From NCBI GenBank assembly GCA_021736615.1, contig JAIPFN010000090.1:1-28621 (forward strand): a stretch of DNA of 28,621 nt, written 5' to 3'. The notes beneath the pieces are model-generated. The model had not been told where the DNA came from and made no database searches. It saw nothing but the letters and a program-made list of their open reading frames with translations. Source of the stretch: Phycisphaerae bacterium. GTDB taxonomy: Bacteria; Planctomycetota; Phycisphaerae; Sedimentisphaerales; Anaerohalosphaeraceae. Below, one piece after another: positions 9,087 to 16,242 of this stretch (positions are counted from its first letter, which is position 1; every line of letters starts with the position of its first letter). The translations under genes and the position numbers were made by a program.

Positions 9087-9140
9087 AAAATACAAGAGTT
9101 TTGTTAATCCAGTATTAGCGGCGTATTATAATGACATTAA
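9087..9140 (-). promoter_or_regulatory. PhoB-box promoter of the lipoprotein/receptor pair
   Basis: Coding-strand units begin at 9140 (TTAA), 9129 (ATAA), 9118 (CTAA) and 9107 (TTAAC), all 11 bp apart. TATTTT (9092-9087) starts exactly 15 nt after the last unit. The predicted start near 9080 leaves a ~60-nt leader to the ATG at 9020. The two units next to the -10 are the best matches, as in the other boxes here. Confidence 0.62.
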
Positions 9141-9334
9141 ATATTTCCGTTTAACAATACTGATAATACATTTCATTTGCTTTCAGTTAAAAATTGATGG
9201 AAATGGGGCTTTATAATTGAATCGAGCGTTATTAAGTCGTATTCGGAGTAAGAAAAGTGCTTATAGCAGGTTTATATAAGTTGCTTATGGCCTGCTGAGA
9301 ATATGATTAATAGAGGAATTTCATTAAATCTTAT
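9141..9334. other. gene-free stretch with one long imperfect hairpin
   Basis: No credible gene. The region between the lipoprotein promoter and the terminator of the beta-helix gene contains a two-tier inverted repeat at 9265-9296: outer arms AGCAGG/CCTGCT and inner arms ATAAG/CTTAT around a TTG loop. It has no T-tract. Its role is unknown; it could be part of a small RNA or a processing site. Confidence 0.35.
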
Positions 9335-9376
9335 AAAAAAAAACCGGCGGCAGTAGACAAATGCAACTGCCGCCGG
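9335..9376 (-). terminator. strong intrinsic terminator of the beta-helix gene
   Basis: Perfect 11-bp inverted repeat (CCGGCGGCAGT at 9344-9354, ACTGCCGCCGG at 9366-9376) with an 11-nt loop, followed in the minus-strand direction by nine T residues (9343-9335). It lies 42 bp beyond the stop codon at 9418. Confidence 0.93.
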
Positions 9377-9417
9377 AATACAAATATTATGGCTTAAATA
9401 ATTCTGAACAAATTGAA

Positions 9418-11112
9418 TTATTTAACTTCAAGCCAATTACTGCCGATAACGGCCAGGTCACCAAGATTGACAACACCGTCATTATTGACGTCGCCGTTTC
9501 CTTCGGTATTCATTGAAGTGTCAGTCATACCGTAAGCGTCAACTGAAGTCCAACCGGCAAGCCAGTTGTTGTAAGGGCTGAAACCTCCGCGGTAAGCAGT
9601 AGCAGCGAAGATGTCATCTTCAGTAATAGGAGTTACTGCAACTACCGCGTCATGAGCCGCACAAGGATTGATGCTGGTAACAGGAAGCATAGTCTTGCCG
9701 CCTTTAGTAACAGCAGCACCGCGTACGAGGCTCTGGATCGGAAGCGGATCGTAAGATTCGTTCCAGCCGACTACTACGTTGTTGTTGGCTGCATCGAGCA
9801 CACCGCGATTTGTTGCTTCTGCAAGATCAGCAGCGTCATAGAATACGCTGTCAGTGATCTGACAAAGAGGAGCGTCAAGATCGGTGCCTACATAGGCTTC
9901 ATAAAGACCAGCAAAGTTAATGCCGCAGCCCTTAGGATCAGCGAAAGCAGAAGCTTTCCATGCGTTGTAGCTTGTGGTCCAGTGGTCTTCCCAGCTGAGT
10001 GTACCTTCAGCACCATAACCGAGAGCACCGTCACCATCGTCACCGTCAGGCCTCACGAGCTTTTCACCAACTTCAACCCAGACACAGTTGTCATACTGGA
10101 TACGGGCATTGTCGCGCCATGTTGTACCACCGTCACCGTGAACAGGCTGACCAACGATAGTCATGTTCGCGATCTTGGCAGTGGTCATAGGCTGAGCGTA
10201 TGAATCTTCTGCACCGTCTGTTTCAACACAGTTGTCGCCAACACCAGAACCCTGGCTTGCGTCGATGCTGTAACCTTGAACGATCAGACCATGCTGAACG
10301 TTTCCACGCCAACCCTGGTCAACGTCGAGACTGTCGTCACCGATGTTCCAGATATTGATGTACTTAAGGTTAACTGTTCCGCCCCATATCTCGATACCAT
10401 CGTCGACGTTATTCATGATCTCGACGTGATGGATATCTGTTCCGCGACCGATGCCGCCAAGAGAAAGACCGTTAAGTTCATTAGCAAAACCAACTACTTT
10501 ACCACCGTAACGGATTGACAGATAGCTGATCGAACCACTGTCGTCATCATCATCGCTGCCACCGTAAAAAGTCTCAGAACCGCCTGTAAGACCTTCCATC
10601 TGCTTTTCGTTGCTGCCGTCCGGACAATAACTGTTTGACCCGACCTGGGCACCAGCGTAATGAGAAGCAGAGATCATGCCATTACCCATTAAAGTAAGAT
10701 TACCCCACTCATTACATGCTTCACGCCAGGTACCCGTCTTAGGATCGCCGACTGTTGTAATAGAAGTAACAGGCGAACCTGAAACAACACTGCCGGTCCA
10801 TGTGGCTACGTCTTCGGCAGAAGTCATGATAACAGGCTCTTCTTTTGTGCCGTTAACATAGATCTTTGCACCGCGACAAACTGCCAGGCTGCCCTGGTCA
10901 GCTATGAAACTGGCAACGACAACACCGGCGTCAATCGTCAGTGTAGCACCAGGCTGAACATATATCTGTGTTTTCAGGTGATAAGGAGCACCTGCCTTGG
11001 TCCAATGAGTTGAACCTGTGATGTCAGAACTGACATCGGTACCGGCATTTGCATAACTTACCACAACTACCAGTGCCATAACGATCATGGCAATATTCTT
11101 CAAATTTTTCAT
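9418..11112 (-). CDS. exported right-handed beta-helix-like protein with C-terminal dockerin-like loop
   Basis: A 564-residue secreted protein. I take the ATG at 11112 because AAAGGAAAAG precedes it; the frame is open for ten more codons upstream but without a binding site. The signal peptide is MKNLKNIAMIVMALVVVVSY with cleavage near ANA-G. The mature part begins with a 'TQIYVQPGATLTIDAGVVV' element and continues with G/N/D-rich short repeats ('ISYLSIRYGG', 'VEIMNNVDDGIEIWGG', 'INIWNIGDDSLDVDQGW') typical of parallel beta-helix proteins of the cell surface. The C-terminus GDVNNDGVVNLGDLAV is one EF-hand-like dockerin calcium loop, a common tail in secreted Phycisphaerae proteins. No polysaccharide lyase or esterase residues could be assigned. 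It lies beside the receptor pair and a PhoB-like promoter far upstream (11583-11625), so it may bind or present the transported compound. That role is inference. Confidence 0.85.
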   Translation of the reverse strand: MKNLKNIAMIVMALVVVVSYANAGTDVSSDITGSTHWTKAGAPYHLKTQIYVQPGATLTIDAGVVVASFIADQGSLAVCRGAKIYVNGTKEEPVIMTSAEDVATWTGSVVSGSPVTSITTVGDPKTGTWREACNEWGNLTLMGNGMISASHYAGAQVGSNSYCPDGSNEKQMEGLTGGSETFYGGSDDDDDSGSISYLSIRYGGKVVGFANELNGLSLGGIGRGTDIHHVEIMNNVDDGIEIWGGTVNLKYINIWNIGDDSLDVDQGWRGNVQHGLIVQGYSIDASQGSGVGDNCVETDGAEDSYAQPMTTAKIANMTIVGQPVHGDGGTTWRDNARIQYDNCVWVEVGEKLVRPDGDDGDGALGYGAEGTLSWEDHWTTSYNAWKASAFADPKGCGINFAGLYEAYVGTDLDAPLCQITDSVFYDAADLAEATNRGVLDAANNNVVVGWNESYDPLPIQSLVRGAAVTKGGKTMLPVTSINPCAAHDAVVAVTPITEDDIFAATAYRGGFSPYNNWLAGWTSVDAYGMTDTSMNTEGNGDVNNDGVVNLGDLAVIGSNWLEVK

Positions 11113-11273
11113 TACTTTTCCTTTCAACAAAATTAACAACAAAAATTAAACTACAATTACGTTAAAACAGATTTATTGTTTATCAATGCGGCTTCTACCC
11201 AAACGTGTTCATACTTTTAAAAACATGACAAATTGTTTGTCCTTTGCTACCCTCCTTTCTGTTTGATAGGGTG

Positions 11274-11519
11274 TTACAATTTCTTTTCATCAACTCTTCT
11301 TGCCCTCGAAGCCAGCATACTAATTTCGCAATTAAGTAATCCAGAAAAACAAGGGATCTGAAATGATATACGCTGCTTTGCAGAAAGCCTCGTCATGTTA
11401 AGTTTGTAAACTATTTTACCGGTTAGCAAAAACCATTTTTGCCAAGGTAATATACAGAGAACCAAATAGAGAAGAGAGAGTATTAAGGTTAAAAAACATG
11501 ATTCCAGGAACTTTTCCAC
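11274..11519 (-). CDS. doubtful small hydrophobic protein in the leader of the beta-helix gene
   Basis: An 81-codon frame with a GTG start. The N-terminus has a hydrophobic stretch (about residues 8-33, 'LTLILSLLYLVLCILPW') and a basic C-terminus. There is no good ribosome binding site and the C-terminal half looks like random coding. The only support is that the minus-strand PhoB-like promoter would start transcription ~57 nt before the GTG. It may equally be untranslated leader. Confidence 0.2.
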   Translation of the reverse strand: MEKFLESCFLTLILSLLYLVLCILPWQKWFLLTGKIVYKLNMTRLSAKQRISFQIPCFSGLLNCEISMLASRARRVDEKKL

Positions 11520-11582
11520 AGAGCAATATATTCACTTTAAAAAAGAGCTTACATCGAACAGCTTAACGCTATTAACAACCGG

Positions 11583-11625
11583 ATTATAAGACGTTTATGT
11601 TAGACAGCGATTAAACGAAAATTAG
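11583..11625 (-). promoter_or_regulatory. PhoB-box promoter reading toward the beta-helix gene
   Basis: Coding-strand units start at 11625 (CTAA), 11614 (TTAA) and 11603 (CTAAC), 11 bp apart, with a weaker TTAT at 11636. A perfect TATAAT (11588-11583) begins exactly 15 nt after the last unit. The predicted start is near 11576, about 460 nt upstream of the beta-helix start codon. Confidence 0.65.
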
Positions 11626-11702
11626 ACTAATAATAATTTATTGCTTATTAAATGGCCGTAAATCCGGGCATCAATACAGTAAAAGGAATGAATTTAACGA
11701 CG

Positions 11703-11756
11703 CTAATCACAACGAAACACTTCCCTAACGGTTGGCTAATATTAATTTTGTATAAT
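11703..11756 (+). promoter_or_regulatory. PhoB-box promoter of the zinc-ribbon/pseudokinase/Sel1 gene
   Basis: Units begin at 11703 (CTAAT), 11714 (GAAAC, degenerate), 11725 (CTAAC) and 11736 (CTAAT), 11 bp apart. A perfect TATAAT (11751-11756) starts exactly 15 nt after the last one, and TG lies directly before it. The predicted start near 11763 gives a ~42-nt leader that contains the AAAGGAAC ribosome binding site. Confidence 0.7.
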
Positions 11757-11804
11757 TTATTGCATAAGAATTATTTATTTTAACTACGATTAAAGGAACT
11801 TATT

Positions 11805-14800
11805 TTGATTTCATGTTCATCTTGTAACTTTGAAAACCCGGACCAGCAGAGTCACTGCCTCAAATGCAGTAAACCACTGCCGGGTGAAAACCCTTTGTGT
11901 GGGACACCCATGCTGGGCGGAACAAGTAATGGCCAGGTACTGGCTATGAGATATGTTATCATAGATCAGATGAGCCAAGGCCCGATAGGTTTTACATACC
12001 ATGCAGAAGATGTCTTTGAGGACAAAGATGTAATAATCAGGGCACTTGACTTGTCGGTTTCTTTAACAGACAGCCAGGTAGAAGACTTTACACGTCTGTC
12101 CGAAGCAATGGCACTGCTGCCTGGAGAAATCATCGGCGGCCTGAAGTCTTTCCATTCCAGCGGCAAAGTCAGATTCTTTGTTTATGATTACCAAGAGACA
12201 CAAACACCTCTGCCCGACAATATCATCGAAAAGATTAATAATGACGCCGAAGAAAAGATTGCACAGGCAACATCAAAACTATCCGGGGAGTTGGCTGCTC
12301 TTGCAGAAAAACTGAAAAAAACCGAGGACGACCTTAAAGCTGTAAATGAGGAAAACGTGCTCGCCTACAAGTTTCAGGAGCAGTTGAAGTCCGAAAAAGA
12401 GCTTGTATTAAAAGTTCAGCAAGAACAGAAAAACAAGGCACTGAAACTCGAATCTGAACTTCGAGAGCAGAAAAATCATCTTGAGTCTAAACTATCCGAA
12501 TCCCATAATAAATGCAGAGAAAATGAAAATACTCTTTCCGAGCTTGAAATCAAATTAAAAAATGAAAAGCACGAACACTCGGAAAAGATCGACAACCTCA
12601 AGGAAAAGCTTAACGCTGAGATTCTGGCAAGGCAAAGCGTCGAGACTGAAAAGGCTTTGCAAATTGAAACTATAGATCAACTAAACGAAAAACTGGCCTC
12701 GGAACAGGAAAAATATGCTGCAGAACTTAATGAGGTAAACCTTAAGACAGAGGAACTGGCAAGAGAAAAAGAAATAGCCGAAAACCTCAACCAATCACAG
12801 AAAGAACAATTAGAAAGTCTTGATGCTCAAATCCAGGACCTGAAAAACAGCCATTCAAAGGCCCTGGAAGATATAGAGCAAAAACTTGAAACAGAAACCC
12901 AGGCCAAAAAAAGTGCCCATCAAGATTCTGCGCGGCTAAGCGATCAGGTAGAGGATCTTAGGTCAGCTGCGGAACAACAACAGGACATATCAAACAGTAA
13001 AATCGAAAAGCTTGAAGATGAGCTTCAATCCCTCCAATCCGAAAGTGAACAAGCCAAATCTACCATAGAATCGGATAGTTTAAAACTTCAGCAGCTGGAA
13101 GCAGAAAAAAACTCACAGCAGGTGAGTATAGATCAACTAAACGATAAACTGGCCTCGGAACAGGAAAAATATGCCGCTGAACTTAATGAAGTAAACCTGA
13201 AGACAGAGGAACTGGTCAGAGAAAAAGAAATAGCCGTAAACCTTAACGAATCACAAAAAGAGCAATTAGAAAGTCTTGATGCTCAAATCCAGGATTTACA
13301 GAAAAATCAATCTAAGGCGATGCAAGATATCAAGCAAGAGCTTGAAGCCGAAATCCAGGCCAGACTGAATGCCCAGAAAAATTCGTTACTTTTAAACCAG
13401 CAGATAGAGGAACTGAAATCCGCTGCAGAAGAACAACAGAATTTATTCAAAAGCAAAACAGAACTCTTTGAAAAGAGAATTAATTACCTTGAGGCGGCAA
13501 ATGAACAGGCAAACGCTTCTATTGAGTTGAAAGACAAGGAAATAGAGCAATGCCATGCAGAGTTTAAAAACCAGCGAATTAAACTTAATGAGCAATTTGA
13601 TCTGTCAGAAGAAAATATTAAGAGCCTTCAATCCGAAAAAGAAGAAGCTTTAGCTCTTTCAAGAAAATATCAGCAAAAAGCTGAATCCCTGAAAACTGAT
13701 CTGAATAAGCAATCTGAGGAATATACGATTCTTTTAGATCAAATTCATAAAAAGCGTGAGACTGATGCCGCTGCCAGAAAATTGGCCGAAAAAAAATGCC
13801 TGGACATTCAAAGCGAAATTGACAATCAAAGAACTAAATCCACTGAACAGCAAAATGAGCTTACCATTAAAATCCATGAATTGGAGCAAAAGCTTAAAGA
13901 CCGGTCGATATTACTGGAAAATTCCAAAGCTGAACTTACTGAATACTCCGAAGAAGTCAGAATTCTGGAAAATGAGCTTGTCTGTGAAAAACAAAAACAT
14001 CTAAACGAGATTGAGCAGTCCAACTGGAAACTCCGGAAACTATCCTCAGAACTCCATGACGCCGATAACACTATTGGGCAATTAAAAGAAGAAAAGCTCC
14101 AGTTGCTGAAAAAAAACAGGGAGATTGTTCAGTCGCATCAACAAACAGGCGGTACTGTCTCCGAAGAAAATGCTGATCAATCAAAAGAACTGCAAAAAGC
14201 CAATTGGAAAATTCAAACATTAACTGCTGAAATGCAGAAACTTATCACTGCCGCAGAGAATGAAAAACCTACCGGAAAGCAACCCGAATCACCGCGAAGA
14301 TCAAAGCTGCTTAAAACCGCTTTACCATTGACTCTTTTATCAGGTATCGCCTGCGGTATAGCTGGGAACGCTATTTACAATAATTACAACAAAAGCAGCA
14401 ATATTGCTTCTAAGCAGTCAACAAAAGTTTCGTCACCGCTCGAAATTGATAATGGTGATATCAAACAAACTCACTTAGAGCAGCAGACAAATGCCGCCAA
14501 GCAGGTTTCGGAAGTTAGAGACTCAAATCAACAGGCAGACCTAACCGAAATGGCAGACACTAAGACGGCAGCAATACCTGCCTTGGAGAAAAACATCTCC
14601 GATGATGAGCGACAATTCCTTGAGGATGCACAACTCGATGCAATGCATAAAATAGGCCTGTCATACCTCAACGGTATCGGGGCCCCAAAAAACATCGACA
14701 AAGCTGTTCGTTGGCTCCAAGAGGCCATAGATGCCGGCAGTTCAAACGCCATGTTCGACATGGGACTGCTATACTATCTTGGCGGAGATTTGGAACAGGA

Positions 14801-15383
14801 TTTTGAAAAAGCGATGGAATTATTCAAACGCTCCGCAGAAACCGGAAACCCGATGGCCATGCATAATGTCGGAATGATGTACATGGAAGGAAAAGGCGTT
14901 GAAAAAGACGAACTCCAGGCCGTTAAGTGGTATGAAAAAGCCGCAGAAAAAGGTCTTCCAAAGGCCATGAACCAACTCGCCCAGATGTATTATTACGGAC
15001 AGATTGTCGAGCAAGACCATGCAAAGGCAGCCGGGTACTACAAAAACTCAGCAATTGCCGGAGATATCAAAGCAATGTACAATCTGGCTATGATGCTGGA
15101 TAGCGGAACCGGCATTGAAAAAGACTCTACGAAAGCCATGAATTGGCTGATCAAGGCTGCAAGACTGGGCGATGCTGATTCGATGTATAAGCTTGGGATA
15201 TTATTTGAAGGGGAAGGCAGCATTAAAAAAGATCCCGAAAAATCTATTTACTGGTTAAATGCCGCCGCCGAAACAGGCCATGAAAAAGCCAGAGCGAAAC
15301 TCAAAGAGTTGGCCTTGACTAAACTAACCGGTTCAAGGAGAGGACAAACAACTCGAACCGAGGGGTCAATATCGACAGACTAG
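11805..15383 (+). CDS. zinc ribbon, degenerate kinase N-lobe, long coiled coil, membrane helix and Sel1 repeats in one protein
   Basis: A 1192-residue protein starting at TTG, supported by AAAGGAAC eight bases upstream. Domains in order: a four-cysteine zinc ribbon (CSSC at residues 4-7 and CLKC further on) and then a segment (about 45-140) that reads like the first half of a Ser/Thr kinase. In it, 'RYVIIDQMSQGPIGFTYHAE' aligns with the glycine loop, VIIRAL with the strand normally holding the ATP lysine (here Arg), and VRFFVYDYQ with the strand before the hinge. It has no HRD or DFG segment, so it is a lobe fragment unlikely to be catalytic. A ~690-residue Glu/Lys/Gln-rich coiled coil with a 152-residue internal duplication follows. 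One membrane helix lies near 836-858, and about six Sel1 repeats (about 945-1170) follow. With cytosolic zinc ribbon and coiled coil, the Sel1 part would be periplasmic. Its stop overlaps the convergent neighbour's stop by 4 bases. Function is unknown; a scaffold linking cytoplasm and envelope is inference. Confidence 0.88.
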   Translation: MISCSSCNFENPDQQSHCLKCSKPLPGENPLCGTPMLGGTSNGQVLAMRYVIIDQMSQGPIGFTYHAEDVFEDKDVIIRALDLSVSLTDSQVEDFTRLSEAMALLPGEIIGGLKSFHSSGKVRFFVYDYQETQTPLPDNIIEKINNDAEEKIAQATSKLSGELAALAEKLKKTEDDLKAVNEENVLAYKFQEQLKSEKELVLKVQQEQKNKALKLESELREQKNHLESKLSESHNKCRENENTLSELEIKLKNEKHEHSEKIDNLKEKLNAEILARQSVETEKALQIETIDQLNEKLASEQEKYAAELNEVNLKTEELAREKEIAENLNQSQKEQLESLDAQIQDLKNSHSKALEDIEQKLETETQAKKSAHQDSARLSDQVEDLRSAAEQQQDISNSKIEKLEDELQSLQSESEQAKSTIESDSLKLQQLEAEKNSQQVSIDQLNDKLASEQEKYAAELNEVNLKTEELVREKEIAVNLNESQKEQLESLDAQIQDLQKNQSKAMQDIKQELEAEIQARLNAQKNSLLLNQQIEELKSAAEEQQNLFKSKTELFEKRINYLEAANEQANASIELKDKEIEQCHAEFKNQRIKLNEQFDLSEENIKSLQSEKEEALALSRKYQQKAESLKTDLNKQSEEYTILLDQIHKKRETDAAARKLAEKKCLDIQSEIDNQRTKSTEQQNELTIKIHELEQKLKDRSILLENSKAELTEYSEEVRILENELVCEKQKHLNEIEQSNWKLRKLSSELHDADNTIGQLKEEKLQLLKKNREIVQSHQQTGGTVSEENADQSKELQKANWKIQTLTAEMQKLITAAENEKPTGKQPESPRRSKLLKTALPLTLLSGIACGIAGNAIYNNYNKSSNIASKQSTKVSSPLEIDNGDIKQTHLEQQTNAAKQVSEVRDSNQQADLTEMADTKTAAIPALEKNISDDERQFLEDAQLDAMHKIGLSYLNGIGAPKNIDKAVRWLQEAIDAGSSNAMFDMGLLYYLGGDLEQDFEKAMELFKRSAETGNPMAMHNVGMMYMEGKGVEKDELQAVKWYEKAAEKGLPKAMNQLAQMYYYGQIVEQDHAKAAGYYKNSAIAGDIKAMYNLAMMLDSGTGIEKDSTKAMNWLIKAARLGDADSMYKLGILFEGEGSIKKDPEKSIYWLNAAAETGHEKARAKLKELALTKLTGSRRGQTTRTEGSISTD
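12672..13583 (+). repeat. in-frame tandem duplication (two 456-bp units) inside the coiled coil
   Basis: The block starting at 12672 (IDQLNEKLASEQEKYAAELN...) recurs 456 bp later at 13128 (IDQLNDKLASEQEKYAAELN...). The first ~210 bp of each unit are nearly identical in DNA; the rest is clearly related in protein (for example EDLRSAAEQQQ and EELKSAAEEQQ). The 152-codon unit keeps the frame and the heptad pattern. The strong DNA identity suggests a recent duplication or ongoing gene conversion. Confidence 0.85.
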
Positions 15384-15832
15384 TTTAGATCTAATCCGCT
15401 GCCGCAAAGATCGTAGTTAAGATATTCCCAGTTGTCACTTACCGTCTCGAATCTGCTGGGAATTGAATAAAAATCAAGATCGTCATAGTCATCATCATCA
15501 AGTATGCCGTTAACATACTCATAAGCCCTATCCCAAAACGGCAGGTCGACGTCGGGCCTTAGTCTGAGCAGGTCCTCAATGTTGTCAGCAATGTATTTAT
15601 AAGTGGCGTGTTCATTTATAACATTTATCTTGCCGCCGTCGGGCCATGAAACTTCCCACCAGGTATCGTTTAGCCGGAACAACAATATCTCTGGGATTAT
15701 CCCTTCAGAAACCTTCTCACTTTCATGATCCAGTACTTGGATATCCAGCAATCTGCAAATGGATGGACCGCAATTATTTTGAGCAAGTTTTTCAGCAAGC
15801 TCCCGGAATTTCATTACTTTCGTACACTTCAT
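15380..15832 (-). CDS. unknown protein, full-length member of a local two-gene family
   Basis: A 150-residue soluble protein with no signal peptide. The N-terminal half carries the features shared with the paralogue at 19295-19594: 'TKVMKFRELAEKLAQNNC', 'SICRLLDI', 'TWWEVSWPDGGKINVINEHA' and 'IADNIEDLLR'. The C-terminal part is acidic (DDDDYDDLDF) and unique to this copy. AGGAG lies five to six bases before the ATG. Its stop codon overlaps that of the convergent 1192-residue gene by 4 bases, leaving no room for a terminator between them. I do not recognise the family; Trp-Trp and Asn-Glu-His residues are the most conserved-looking parts. Upstream DNA is homologous to that of the paralogue, including a PhoB-like box that here is off by one base. 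Confidence 0.8.
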   Translation of the reverse strand: MKCTKVMKFRELAEKLAQNNCGPSICRLLDIQVLDHESEKVSEGIIPEILLFRLNDTWWEVSWPDGGKINVINEHATYKYIADNIEDLLRLRPDVDLPFWDRAYEYVNGILDDDDYDDLDFYSIPSRFETVSDNWEYLNYDLCGSGLDLN

Positions 15833-15874
15833 TTTAATCTCCTAATCAATAACAATTCTTATTTATCAGTAGCA

Positions 15875-15917
15875 ATATTACAGTGCCGGTATTTAGTTAT
15901 GATGCGGGAATAGTTAA
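15875..15917 (-). promoter_or_regulatory. degenerate copy of the PhoB-box promoter upstream of the 15380-15832 gene
   Basis: On the coding strand TTAAC begins at 15917, CTAA at 15896 (21 bp on, where 22 would be two turns of 11) and TAATAT at 15880, 16 nt after CTAA. The homologous promoter of the paralogue (19643-19685) keeps exact 22 and 15 spacing. One base seems to have been lost here, so PhoB control may be weakened. Confidence 0.35.
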
Positions 15918-16174
15918 ATTTCGATTAAAATAATTGCAACCACGACAAGAAAAAGTTGAGTTTGCAAAACAGATTTGATATTCTGCTGGTAAGAAAGGCT
16001 AAGGCACATAGCTGAGCTAACACATTTCATCTTAAAGGGCAAATAAAATAACAATAGCTGTTAAAAGTTAAATTTGGAAAGCGGGGAAATCGATTAAGTT
16101 ATTTCTGTAATAATGTGTATTACCGCAGACCAAGACACAAATGATAGCGATTTATGAAAAAATGTTTTTTTATT

Positions 16175-16206
16175 TTAACGTTACCCTAACATTTACAGCT
16201 TATAAT
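16175..16206 (+). promoter_or_regulatory. two-unit PhoB-box promoter of the 16243 gene
   Basis: TTAACGTTACC starts at 16175 and CTAAC at 16186, 11 bp apart; TATAAT (16201-16206) begins exactly 15 nt after CTAA. The predicted start near 16213 leaves a ~30-nt leader containing the AAGGGG ribosome binding site. Confidence 0.66.
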
Positions 16207-16242
16207 ATTGGCAGAGTAATGTAATTAAATAAGGGGAAAATT

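Larger units (their letters stand above)
11113..11804. other. long regulatory intergenic region with two back-to-back PhoB-like promoters
   Basis: This 690-bp gap holds a minus-strand promoter (11583-11625) and a plus-strand promoter (11703-11756), about 80 bp apart. It also holds an inverted repeat (GCAAAAA at 11426-11432, TTTTTGC at 11436-11442, loop CCA) and, on the minus strand near 11250, an AAAGGAGG sequence with no convincing gene behind it. An 81-codon minus frame (11274-11519) is listed separately. If that frame is not a gene, the beta-helix transcript has a leader of ~460 nt. Confidence 0.5.
15833..16242. other. divergent promoter region, no gene
   Basis: This 410-bp gap carries the decayed minus-strand box at 15875-15917 and the plus-strand PhoB-like promoter at 16175-16206. 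The AT-rich element ATTAAAATAATTGC near 15925-15940 recurs upstream of the paralogous gene at 19.6 kb. I see no coding frame or stable terminator in between. Confidence 0.5.

Noticed and set aside
11805..12230. Active Ser/Thr protein kinase
   Set aside because: The segment ends before any catalytic loop or DFG motif, and the beta3 lysine position is Arg; only an N-lobe-like half is present.
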